Positions 1 to 7,630 of a stretch of 42,706 nt of DNA are shown here, piece by piece. The first letter of the stretch is position 1. Every line of letters begins with the position of its first letter. The translations under genes were made by a program, and so were the position numbers. Below the pieces are notes generated by a model that was not told the origin of the DNA, did not search any database, and saw only the letters and a program-made list of their open reading frames with translations. This stretch comes from Thermodesulfatator atlanticus DSM 21156 (GTDB lineage: Bacteria > Desulfobacterota > Thermodesulfobacteria > Thermodesulfobacteriales > Thermodesulfatatoraceae): the NCBI RefSeq assembly GCF_000421585.1, contig NZ_ATXH01000021.1, positions 1-42,706 on the forward strand. Reading direction: 5' to 3'.

Positions 1-1957
1 CCCGAGTTTGACAGTTAATAGGTAAAATTTGCCCTTCTCGAAAAGAACTTCCCTTTATTTTCAAGGGTTTCAGAGGATGGAGGGTGTTTATTTTCTAAAA
101 ATACATAGATACACGATTTAGAAAAAACTCTTGACAAATATAATTTTCTGTGCCGATGATGATAGCATCATGTACATCCGCACCACCGCCAGAAAAAACA
201 AAGATGGCTCCCGCGTCGAATACCTACAACTCGCCCATAACTACTGGGACCCTGTAAAAAAACGCCCTCGCCCCAAGGTCATTGCCAACCTCGGCCGCAA
301 AGACCGCCTGGATCTTGATCGTATCCGTGACATGATCCGGGCGCTTTCAAAACTTCTTCCTGCCAATGAAGCCGCAGAAATAACAGCTATGATTGAGGCC
401 TCAGGTCTTCCCTTTAAGGTCAATTGGGCCAAGTCTGCAGGTGGAATTTATTTTCTTCGCAAGCTCTGGAACTCCTTCGGGCTTAAGGAATTTTTCGAGA
501 AGAAGCTTAAAGAGAGGCGTTTTGAGATACCGGTGGAGGTGGCCATCTTTGCGATGGTAGCCGGAAGGGCGCTTGCGCCAGACTCAAAGCTTTCCACCTA
601 CCAGTGGATCAAGGAGGAGGTTTACTTTACTGAGGGGCAAGGGCTTGAGCTTCATCATTTTTACCGGGCCATGGATTTTCTAGTAGAGGTGGGAGAAGGG
701 CTTGAGAAGGAGATTTTCAAGCGAGTGGCCAATTTATTTAACCTGAGGGTGGATTTGATCTTTTTTGACACCACAAGTGTGTATTTTGAGACGGAAGTAG
801 AAGATAGCTTAAGGAAGCGAGGGTATTCACGGGACAGGAGGCCTGATTTACCGCAGGTGGTAGTTGGGCTGGCGGTGACGCGAGAGGGGATACCGGTAAA
901 GGCGTGGGTATTTCCAGGGGACACGCCGGATGTGAAGGCGGCCTTTCGGGTGCAGGAGGAGCTGAGATCATTTTCGGTAGGGCGGATCATATGGGTTTGC
1001 GACCGAGGGATGGTAAGCGAGGAGACGAGGGTGGTGTTTCAGAGGGCAGGAGGGGGCTACATTTTAGGGGAGCGTCTTCGAAGCGGCTCAGAGATGGTAG
1101 AGGAGGTTTTGGCTACGGGAGGACGCTACCGTGAGGTCAGGGACAATCTTTGGGTGAAAGAGGTTCGTGTGAAGCGCGGGACCAAGGAGCGCAGGTATGT
1201 ACTGGTTTACAATCCTGAACGGGCAGCAAGGGACAAAGCCATAAGAGAAGAGATTTTAAAGGCTCTTGAGCAAGAGATTGAAAGGATCAAGGGGCTTTCA
1301 GGTTTACGGAGGCAGAGGGCGGAATGCCGGCTGAGGAGAAGTCCGGTCTTGAGGAGATTTTTGGCGGCGGATTCTTTGAAGATAGAGCGGGAGAAGGTAA
1401 AGCGAGAGGAGCGTCTTGACGGGAAATATCTTCTTTCGACTACGGAGGAAGATCTTTCGGCGGAGGAAGTGGCCCTTAGTTACCGGAACCTGCAGGAGGT
1501 GGAGAGAGCTTTTCGGGAGCTTAAGCACCGTTTTGATATAAGGCCGATGTATCATCGATTAGAGGAGAGGATCAGGGGGCACGTGATGCTTTGCTGGTTG
1601 GCGCTGCTTATGGGAAGGCTAGTGGAGCTTAAGGTTGGGGAGAGTTTTTCGCGGATTAGGCGGAAGCTCGGGCGGATTTGCGTGGTGGAGCTTGAGTACA
1701 CGAGAGAAGACCAAAAGGAGAAGGTCTACAGGTGGACGGAGATAGAACCCCGGGGCAAAGGGATTTTCAAGAAGTTAGGGGTACCCCTTCCTCAGGCCTA
1801 CGAGTTTAAATTTTCCGCGAGATCTAAGTAATTCAAAGAGCTGGTCAAACGAGAAGTATAGCTCTAGTACTCACGCCTGATTTTGGGCGATGTCCGCAAA
1901 AGCTTTATTATCAATAGATACAGCCTTTTCGTGTATCCATGAACTGTCAAACTCAGG
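1..1957 (+). mobile_element. IS1634-family insertion sequence (IS4 superfamily type), apparently complete
   Basis: Imperfect terminal inverted repeats bound this element. Bases 1-21 match the reverse complement of 1937-1957 at 18 of 21 positions, with the shared core GAGTTTGACAGTT. One long transposase gene lies between them. A length near 1.96 kb fits the IS1634 family. The left end coincides with the first base of the window, so the target-site duplication cannot be checked. The right end touches the start of a MITE-like repeat at about 1958. Confidence 0.85.
170..1831 (+). CDS. IS1634-family DDE transposase
   Basis: This is the transposase that moves the surrounding insertion sequence. 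The N-terminus MYIRTTARKNKDGS is typical of the family, so I start at the ATG at 170 rather than at the in-frame TTG at 131; no clear ribosome binding site is seen. Candidate catalytic residues of the DDE nuclease fold are D200 (in FFDTTS), D278 (in VCDRG) and E450 (in FRELKH). The C-terminal region contains the expected HVMLCWLALLM helix. The gene is full length (553 aa) with no internal stop or frameshift, so the element may still be active. A TATAAT hexamer at about 139-144 could be its -10 box, but no good -35 partner is visible. Confidence 0.9.
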   Translation: MYIRTTARKNKDGSRVEYLQLAHNYWDPVKKRPRPKVIANLGRKDRLDLDRIRDMIRALSKLLPANEAAEITAMIEASGLPFKVNWAKSAGGIYFLRKLWNSFGLKEFFEKKLKERRFEIPVEVAIFAMVAGRALAPDSKLSTYQWIKEEVYFTEGQGLELHHFYRAMDFLVEVGEGLEKEIFKRVANLFNLRVDLIFFDTTSVYFETEVEDSLRKRGYSRDRRPDLPQVVVGLAVTREGIPVKAWVFPGDTPDVKAAFRVQEELRSFSVGRIIWVCDRGMVSEETRVVFQRAGGGYILGERLRSGSEMVEEVLATGGRYREVRDNLWVKEVRVKRGTKERRYVLVYNPERAARDKAIREEILKALEQEIERIKGLSGLRRQRAECRLRRSPVLRRFLAADSLKIEREKVKREERLDGKYLLSTTEEDLSAEEVALSYRNLQEVERAFRELKHRFDIRPMYHRLEERIRGHVMLCWLALLMGRLVELKVGESFSRIRRKLGRICVVELEYTREDQKEKVYRWTEIEPRGKGIFKKLGVPLPQAYEFKFSARSK

Positions 1958-2129
1958 TTAAGAACTTTTTGAAAAATCGCTTAAATTACGCTACCAGTCT
2001 ATTGGCCCTTTGCTTAAGGCCCGTCCCAGGATCCGTTCCCATTTTTCGTTTCGAAAAAATAGGAACGGATCCCGTGAACTTGTACTTGCAATACTAATCT
2101 CTGCCATTTTGCAAAAGTCTCACAAATTA
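1958..2129. repeat. MITE-like palindromic repeat, copy 1
   Basis: The centre (about 2029-2072) is a long palindrome: GGATCCGTTCCCATTTTTCG followed by its near-perfect complement. The outer ends are degenerate versions of GAGACCTTTGCAAAA. The same design recurs at 11041-11138 and 41980-42112. No open reading frame is evident, so it is a non-autonomous repeat. It fills the gap between the IS1634 element and the NERD gene and may act as a transcription terminator. Confidence 0.7.
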
Positions 2130-3014
2130 GCTTTTTAAAAGACGTTGACAATCGTAGCAATATGCCTTTCCGCGGAATTTGTCCTTGTTATTCCAACAGA
2201 ACTTAGCTACCTTTTCAGAGATAGATTTTCCACATTTAAAACAATAGTATTTAACAATTTTCTTCTTCTCTTTTCCTACGTTTATGCCAAATTTTTTATT
2301 CCAGTCTATTTTTCTTGGCTTATGCAAAGCTATTAGCCTTTTTCCAAACTCACAAACCACTTCCAGAGAACATAAGTTATAAAGCGATTTGACAATTTCA
2401 ATTGCAGATACTTTGTCTATATTTTTATCTATAACCTTTTTTAACATATCTGCCTTAATTACATTTTCATACTGATATTCTTTATTTTTAGGCCGAACAA
2501 TTTTTGTTTGTGGAGACACTAAAATATAATTAAAAAAGACAGGCATTCTAGGAAGACCTATTCTTCTTGGCATAAGCCTATTGTCATTAATAATTTTTGT
2601 AAGCAAATCAATATGTCTTTGATTCTGTTCTACTGGAGAGGGAATTCCAAAATAGTATTGGCCATATTTTACTTCAAACTCTCCAAATTCATTTATCTTT
2701 AATTGTGAAAAACCGAAATTCTTTGATTCTAATACGTAAATATGGAACATCCTGTTAATTAAAAGATGATCAATCTGTGCCACTTGCCCCTGATACTCTA
2801 AGCGCAAATCATGTATAACTACCCAATTTTTAGAATTGGCGTAATAAAAATCAATATAATAAGCCGCGTCTTTTTCTCCTTTATCGCCTTTTTTTATATT
2901 TCTAATCTCCCGCTCCATGAAAAACCTTTGTTTGTGAGAAATGCCTTTCAGAGATAAAAGCCTTTGAAGAGCAATTAAATCTTCCTCTTTGGAATCTTTT
3001 ACCTTGAGAAGCAT
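2127..3014 (-). CDS. NERD-domain nuclease-like protein with C-terminal zinc ribbon
   Basis: Residues about 40-150 match a NERD (nuclease-related) domain. Candidate PD-(D/E)xK residues are D82 in QIDHLL and E96-x-K98 in LESKN. The C-terminus carries a probable zinc ribbon with Cys258, Cys261, Cys273, Cys286 and Cys289. I place the start at the ATG at 3014 because GGAGG lies five bases upstream; the reading frame stays open further upstream but has no such site. NERD proteins are thought to act on nucleic acids, and many sit in plasmid or defence contexts. The substrate here is unknown. The gene is visibly AT-richer than its neighbours and lies next to an IS and a MITE, which suggests transfer. 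The last codons touch MITE copy 1. Confidence 0.75.
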   Translation of the reverse strand: MLLKVKDSKEEDLIALQRLLSLKGISHKQRFFMEREIRNIKKGDKGEKDAAYYIDFYYANSKNWVVIHDLRLEYQGQVAQIDHLLINRMFHIYVLESKNFGFSQLKINEFGEFEVKYGQYYFGIPSPVEQNQRHIDLLTKIINDNRLMPRRIGLPRMPVFFNYILVSPQTKIVRPKNKEYQYENVIKADMLKKVIDKNIDKVSAIEIVKSLYNLCSLEVVCEFGKRLIALHKPRKIDWNKKFGINVGKEKKKIVKYYCFKCGKSISEKVAKFCWNNKDKFRGKAYCYDCQRLLKS

Positions 3015-3221
3015 ACGACCTCCGTTAAAAACTGCTCTGTAATTCAGGTCGGGAAAAATAATGAAAACTTTAATTATCCAAATTAAAAACTTCGACAAAA
3101 AGTGTCGGCCTCGACATAATTTCCGAATTTTATTTATCTACTTTTTCAAAGTATCTTCGAAAGAAAGGACCAATTTTTGTCGGAAGGCGATAAAGAAAGT
3201 TTTTGAAACTTCCAAAATAAA

Positions 3222-3245
3222 AAAGCCCGCCAAATGGCGGGCTTT
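3222..3245 (-). terminator. Rho-independent terminator of the Asp/Arg-repeat gene
   Basis: A 10-bp perfect stem (AAAGCCCGCC / GGCGGGCTTT) with a 4-base loop is followed on the minus strand by a T-rich tract. It lies about 30 bases past the stop codon of the gene at 3273-3524. The flanking A/T runs could let it work in both directions. Confidence 0.85.
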
Positions 3246-3272
3246 GAACAGCTAACTAGATATCAATAAGCT

Positions 3273-3524
3273 CTACCAGTGAATACGATCCCTATCGCGA
3301 TCACGGTCGCGATCAAGATCACGATCCTTGAGGATGTCTCTGTCACGATCTCTCAAGAGTAAGCGATCCTTATCACAAGAACCATCCTTTAAAAGGAGTC
3401 TATCACGGGTCTGCAGGGTATCACCTTTCTGGTACATAGCGCCTTTGCCTGCAAAAGCAGGAACAACAAACAAAGTCCCGGCAACAAACGCAGTTAACAA
3501 GCCTTTAGCCACTAACTTTTTCAT
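3273..3524 (-). CDS. Small secreted Asp/Arg-repeat protein of unknown function
   Basis: The 83-aa product begins with a clear signal peptide: KK followed by a hydrophobic stretch and VPAFA as the likely signal-peptidase site near residue 25. After it come about 57 hydrophilic residues, ending in a run of DRDR-type dipeptides with scattered LLL and ILK steps and one cysteine. I chose the ATG at 3524 because GGAGG sits six bases upstream; the GTG two codons earlier overlaps that site. I do not recognise a family. The charged repeat could bind ions, minerals, polyanions or cell-surface material, but this is only inference. It is a single-gene transcript: a sigma-54-type promoter lies just upstream and a strong terminator just downstream. 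Export to the periplasm or outside is expected. Confidence 0.75.
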   Translation of the reverse strand: MKKLVAKGLLTAFVAGTLFVVPAFAGKGAMYQKGDTLQTRDRLLLKDGSCDKDRLLLRDRDRDILKDRDLDRDRDRDRDRIHW

Positions 3525-3563
3525 GTTCACCCTCCTATTTAGTATTTTTTCATCTTAAATTAA

Positions 3564-3581
3564 TTGCATAAATCATGCCAA
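3564..3581 (-). promoter_or_regulatory. Sigma-54 (RpoN) -24/-12 promoter
   Basis: The minus strand reads TTGGCATGATTTATGCAA. This is a close match to the sigma-54 consensus TTGGCACG-N4-TTGCW, with the invariant GG and GC exactly ten bases apart. Transcription would start near 3553, giving a leader of about 29 bases before the ATG at 3524. It lies in the 68-bp gap between hemW and the Asp/Arg-repeat gene, so that gene is its only obvious target. An enhancer-binding activator would be required; none is encoded nearby. Confidence 0.7.
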
Positions 3582-3592
3582 TAAGAGGAGGG

Positions 3593-4735
3593 CTAAACCA
3601 ATTCTCGGGCTACAACGTTGGCAAGCAAAATGCCTCGCTTGCTTAAACGTAAATATCCCTGGCAATATTCCAAAAGCCCCTGATCCAATAATCTAGATAA
3701 GCTTTCCCCATAATATGAAAAAACATTGAAACCAAAGCGTCTTTCGTACTCTGCTACGTTTATACCCTTTAGCTTCCGCAAACCGAGAATCACGGCCTCC
3801 CGAAAACGCTTTTCAGCATCTAGAATCTCTTCTTCGTGCGGTGGGAGCACTCCTTTTTCCAGGGGTTCCAGGTAAAGGTTTAAATCTTCGACGTTTTTTA
3901 TGCGCCTACTATCCAAAAAAGATGCTGCTGCTGGGCCAAGCCCTAAGTAGGGCCTTGCCTCCCAGTAAAAAAGATTGTGCCGACACTCATAATCTCTTCT
4001 GGCATAATTTGAAATTTCATAGTGTTCAAAGCCTTGTTGGGTTAAAAAATCATGAATTAACCAATAAAAAGACACTATTTCTTCTTCGCTAGGCATGTTT
4101 AGTTTGCCTTTTTGATACCATTCATACATTCTCGTTTCTGGCTCAAGGGTGAGCTCGTAGCAGGAAACATGCTCAGGCCCTAAAGAGAGCAAGATATCAA
4201 GTTCTTCCACAAGATCTTCCTTTTGCTGACCAGGCCAGCCATAAATCAAATCAAGGGATATATTTTCAAAACCTGCAGCACGCGCCCTCAAAAAAGCCTT
4301 TTTAACCTGAAAAACAGTATGAAGCCTTCCCAAGGCTAAAAGCCCCTTATCCTTAAAACTTTGGGCCCCAATACTTATGCGGTTAAATATTTTGCGGTAG
4401 CTTATTAGTTTTTCTTCATTCAGGCTCGAAGGGTTGGCCTCTATGGTAGCTTCAAAAGGCTCAAAATTCAGCCTTTTGGCCAAAAAATCAAATAATTCCT
4501 CATAAAATCCCGCAGAAAGTAAAGAAGGTGTCCCTCCGCCAACGTAAAAGGTCACAAACTGATAGGAAGATACTTCTTCAGCGTGCAACTCAACTTCTTT
4601 TTTCAAAGCGGCCAAAAAGGCTTTTTCAGGAATTTTCCGCGTATCAGCAAAAGGAACCGAATAAAAATCACAATAAGGGCATTTTCTCCTGCAAAAGGGA
4701 ACGTGAAGGTAAAAGGCAGCCTGCGTTAGCCCCAA
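3593..4735 (-). CDS. hemW: Radical SAM heme chaperone HemW-like protein
   Basis: The radical SAM cluster motif is C15-x3-C19-x2-C22 in FCRRKCPYCDF, followed by the GGGTPS motif and the C-terminal HemN-like region. The length (380 aa) is usual for HemW, which delivers heme to apoproteins; such proteins were long annotated as oxygen-independent coproporphyrinogen oxidases. True HemN has a longer N-terminus, so HemW is the better call. The start is a TTG at 4735 preceded by a GGGGGAGG tract, and it overlaps the end of hyuB by 10 bases, which implies translational coupling. The overlap is tight, but hyuB has no known functional link to heme handling. Confidence 0.88.
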   Translation of the reverse strand: MGLTQAAFYLHVPFCRRKCPYCDFYSVPFADTRKIPEKAFLAALKKEVELHAEEVSSYQFVTFYVGGGTPSLLSAGFYEELFDFLAKRLNFEPFEATIEANPSSLNEEKLISYRKIFNRISIGAQSFKDKGLLALGRLHTVFQVKKAFLRARAAGFENISLDLIYGWPGQQKEDLVEELDILLSLGPEHVSCYELTLEPETRMYEWYQKGKLNMPSEEEIVSFYWLIHDFLTQQGFEHYEISNYARRDYECRHNLFYWEARPYLGLGPAAASFLDSRRIKNVEDLNLYLEPLEKGVLPPHEEEILDAEKRFREAVILGLRKLKGINVAEYERRFGFNVFSYYGESLSRLLDQGLLEYCQGYLRLSKRGILLANVVARELV

Positions 4736-6258
4736 CCACCTCCCCCTGGGGTGCGAATTTCTATGACATCTCCTGCTTCCACCTTGAGGGTTATTTTGCT
4801 TGGCAACTTTTTACGCTTGCCGCTTTTTTCAAGGATGTTTTGGCCACGTTTTCCTGGGTGCCCTCCGTAAAGCCCGTAAGGTGCAAGCTTTCTTCTCTCT
4901 GAGAGGATAGTTACTGTAACAGGTTCAAGAAAACAGAAACGTCTTATAAGTCCGTCTCCGCCACGAAAACGCCCCCTGCCTCCTGAACGCCTGCGCAGGG
5001 CATACTTTTCCAGCAACACAGGATATTCCCTTTCAAGGGCCTCTATAGGGGTATTGAGGGTATTGGTCATGTGGGTGTGAACACCTGAAAGACCGGGGGA
5101 AGTAGGCCGTCCTCCCATGCCTCCGCCAATAGTTTCATAGTAAGTGAAGGCGTCGTTTCCAAAGGCAAGGTTATTCATACTGCCGCAAGAAGCAGCAGGT
5201 ATTTCTTCTGGCAGAGCCTGGGCTAATGCGCCCAGAACTACATCGACAATGCGCTGAGAGGTTTCCACGTTTCCCGCTGCCACCGGGGCGGGATACTGAG
5301 CATCCACCACGGTGCCAGGATTGGTAAGCACCTCTAAAGGCTCAAATGCTCCCTGGTTGTGAGGAATATTCCCTCTGGCCAGCGAAAAAAACACATAATA
5401 AACCGCAGCACAAGTAACTGCACGCACCGCGTTTAACCCGGTTTTTACCTGAGGGGAAGAAGCCCGAAAATCTAAAGTTACCGACTCATCCTGTACCAAA
5501 ATGCGCACGTTAATGGGCACAGGAGACTTCCCCAGGCCATCATCATCAAGATAGTCCTCAAAACTGTAGCAGCCATTAGGAATGTCCCTTATCAAAGCCC
5601 GCATAAGCAGGCTACTATGAGTCAAAAGAAGGGCAAATCTTTCCTTCAAATAGGGCAAGCTGTATTTTTCAATAAGCTCTTTAACGCGAAGCTCCCCACG
5701 ATGAAGGGCTGCAAGCTGGGCTTTAAGGTCTCCCTCGCGCTCATCAGGGTTTCTCACCTGTCCTAAAAAATCACGCCAAAAGCTTTCATTAAGTTGGCCT
5801 TCCTCAAGCAACTTAAGGGGCCTTATTAAAACGCCTTCTTCTTCAATATTGGTGGCAAGGGGCATGGAACCCGGGTCTTTTCCACCAACATCTGCGTGAT
5901 GGGCCCGCACCGTCAGAAAAAAGGCGATCTCCTCTCCATGATAAACGGGCTTAATCAAGGTGATGTCTGGTAAGTGGGTGCCCCCGGCATAAGGGTCATT
6001 GGTAATAACAACGTCTCCAGGCGCCATTTCCAGGGTTTTGCGCACTGCGGCAAGCGTATGGGGCATAGCTCCCAGATGCACCGGGATATGTGCGGCCTGG
6101 GCAATGAGTCGGCCTTTTCCGTCAAAAATAGCGCAGGAAAAATCGCGCCTTTCCTTGATATTGGCTGAAAAAGCAGATTTTTGCAGCACTATGCCCATCT
6201 CTTCTGCTACCGCCGCAAAAAGAGAATTAAAGATGGTGATTTCAATTTGCTCGCGCAT
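4726..6258 (-). CDS. hyuB: Hydantoinase B / oxoprolinase family protein
   Basis: The N-terminus (residues about 1-45, with IKERRDFSCAIFD), the segment VVITNDPYAGGTHLPDITLIKPV and the glycine-rich GGRGRFRGGDG region are hallmarks of HyuB, the beta subunit of ATP-dependent N-methylhydantoinase/5-oxoprolinase type enzymes. At 510 aa it is full length. These enzymes normally need a HyuA partner, which is not next to this gene or elsewhere in the window. The start ATG overlaps the stop of the HD-domain gene by one base (TAATG), so the two are co-translated, and hemW follows with a 10-base overlap. The substrate cannot be told from sequence. Confidence 0.88.
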   Translation of the reverse strand: MREQIEITIFNSLFAAVAEEMGIVLQKSAFSANIKERRDFSCAIFDGKGRLIAQAAHIPVHLGAMPHTLAAVRKTLEMAPGDVVITNDPYAGGTHLPDITLIKPVYHGEEIAFFLTVRAHHADVGGKDPGSMPLATNIEEEGVLIRPLKLLEEGQLNESFWRDFLGQVRNPDEREGDLKAQLAALHRGELRVKELIEKYSLPYLKERFALLLTHSSLLMRALIRDIPNGCYSFEDYLDDDGLGKSPVPINVRILVQDESVTLDFRASSPQVKTGLNAVRAVTCAAVYYVFFSLARGNIPHNQGAFEPLEVLTNPGTVVDAQYPAPVAAGNVETSQRIVDVVLGALAQALPEEIPAASCGSMNNLAFGNDAFTYYETIGGGMGGRPTSPGLSGVHTHMTNTLNTPIEALEREYPVLLEKYALRRRSGGRGRFRGGDGLIRRFCFLEPVTVTILSERRKLAPYGLYGGHPGKRGQNILEKSGKRKKLPSKITLKVEAGDVIEIRTPGGGGWG

Positions 6259-6911
6259 TACATCTCCCCTGAGACTTCTTTGTGGAGCCTTTCAAAAAAT
6301 TCCTCCATGAAACGATAACGCTCCCTGGCAAGACGTTTGCCTTCAGAGGTAAGCATCTGGTCTTTTATTTTGGAAAGTTTAAGTTTGAATTCCCGCCAGG
6401 CCGTATCTTCCCGGGAATAAGGCCTGGTTTTTTCAAGATCCACCTCGGGATTGTGGAGTCTTGCACCCACTTCTCCTGCAAAAAGAAACGCCCTGCCAAT
6501 TCCCACAGCCCCAAGGGCATCGAGCTTATCCGCATCAAAAAGCACCATGGCTTCTAAAGTCTTTGGGCGTTCGTTACTGCGAAAGCGGTGGCAGCGAATA
6601 GCCCCTGAAACACGCTCAATAAAGTCCTGGGGTAAATTGTATTTTGCCAGAATTTCTTTTACTTTTTCGGCACCATAGGCTGCATGACAAATCTTTCCCT
6701 GAGTCTCTTTCTCTTTTTGGCGGCCAATATCGTGAAAAAGAGCCGCAACCTTCACGACGTCAACATCTGCGCCTTCCTTTTGGGCAATATGTTCAGCCAG
6801 GGCTATCACGCGCTTTACATGGTCAAGGCGATGGCTTGAACCTGCGTTTTCATAAAACTTGCGAGCTTCTTCTTCTAATTTTTGCCACAGGGGAGCATCA
6901 AGAACCATCAT
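6258..6911 (-). CDS. HD-domain phosphohydrolase
   Basis: This 217-aa protein has the HD metal-binding pattern: H27 and H31 in SHRLDH, H60-D61 in LFHDIGR, then a HCHRF segment and a later D in LFDADKLDALG. It resembles the YedJ-like HD hydrolases, which probably act on phosphate esters or nucleotides; the real substrate is unknown. I use the ATG at 6911 because it overlaps the TGA of the PIN-domain remnant (TGATG), which indicates coupling to the upstream toxin gene. A GTG one codon earlier and a second ATG one codon later are also possible. No strong ribosome binding site is seen. Confidence 0.82.
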   Translation of the reverse strand: MMVLDAPLWQKLEEEARKFYENAGSSHRLDHVKRVIALAEHIAQKEGADVDVVKVAALFHDIGRQKEKETQGKICHAAYGAEKVKEILAKYNLPQDFIERVSGAIRCHRFRSNERPKTLEAMVLFDADKLDALGAVGIGRAFLFAGEVGARLHNPEVDLEKTRPYSREDTAWREFKLKLSKIKDQMLTSEGKRLARERYRFMEEFFERLHKEVSGEM

Positions 6912-7287
6912 CACAAAAAGATAAGATCAACACCTTTGGTTTTGGTAAAATCTTTATCCATAGTAACAATCTTCAGACCATAATATTTGGCAATGTTATA
7001 TTGATAAGCATCATCAAAATCAAGAAGACTACTATTAGCAACATATACTAAGTTATGATATAAATTAAACGGCAGAGAAAGCACTATTACATAGGTAAAA
7101 CATCTGAAATAAACTTAAGAAAAACATCCTGTTTCCTATACTTGAATAGAATTACACCTATAGAATGTAATGAAAAGTCAGATATAGCGAGATCATCTAT
7201 ATGATCATTCAAAAAATTATTACAAATTTCTTTCTTATCTTGCCCTAAAAGGATTTCCAAAAATATATTAGTGTCAATCAGAAACAT
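6911..7287 (-). pseudogene. PIN-domain (VapC-type) toxin, frameshifted
   Basis: The first 66 codons (from the ATG at 7287) encode the typical start MFLIDTNIFLEILLG, where the first PIN aspartate is D5. They then run into TAA at 7087. A second minus-strand frame picks up at about the T4 run (plus-strand AAAA at 7097-7100) and continues to a TGA at 6913-6911. It encodes the missing C-terminal half, including DFDDAYQYNIAKYYGLKIV and TMDKDF, which carry the remaining conserved acidic residues. One extra T in that run would restore an intact PIN protein of about 125 residues. It is therefore either a fresh pseudogene or a sequencing error. The 5' end overlaps the antitoxin stop (TAATG). Confidence 0.82.
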
Positions 7288-7496
7288 TATCTCAAATCTA
7301 AAGCTTTATGTTGTAATTCTACAGCAGAAAAATCGCCAGACAAATCTGACAGGCCATTTTCCCAGTCAAAGTTAAATTCTTTTTTCTCCTTAGAAGTTTG
7401 TTGCCTTTGAATTAAAGTATCAATATAATCCACAACCTTCTTTCTTAAATCTTCAGGGAGCTCTTTTAATTTAGCTTCAATTTCGTTTTCGTACAT
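7287..7496 (-). CDS. DUF2281-like antitoxin of a PIN toxin pair
   Basis: This 69-aa protein opens with a short helical segment (LKELPEDLRKKVVDYIDTLI) like DUF2281 proteins, and ends with an acidic tail (FDWENGLSDLSGDFSAVELQHKALDLR) of the kind that blocks PIN ribonucleases. GGAGG lies just before the ATG. The stop codon overlaps the start of the PIN gene by one base, the usual antitoxin-first layout. If the PIN gene is truly broken, this antitoxin no longer has its cognate partner. Confidence 0.75.
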   Translation of the reverse strand: MYENEIEAKLKELPEDLRKKVVDYIDTLIQRQQTSKEKKEFNFDWENGLSDLSGDFSAVELQHKALDLR

Positions 7497-7630
7497 ATCT
7501 TTCCTCCCTTATTTTTATCCCAGAATATTAAATCTCAATTTACAAAAGAACTTTTAAAGAACAAGCTTTTTGGCAAGAAAATTACCCTAGCATCTTTTGC
7601 AAACACTCAAAAAGGTATTAGAAAAAAGGC

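Noticed and set aside
3061-3255. 64-codon plus-strand frame over the terminator
   Set aside because: It crosses the terminator hairpin at 3222-3245, has no ribosome binding site, and shows no family features.
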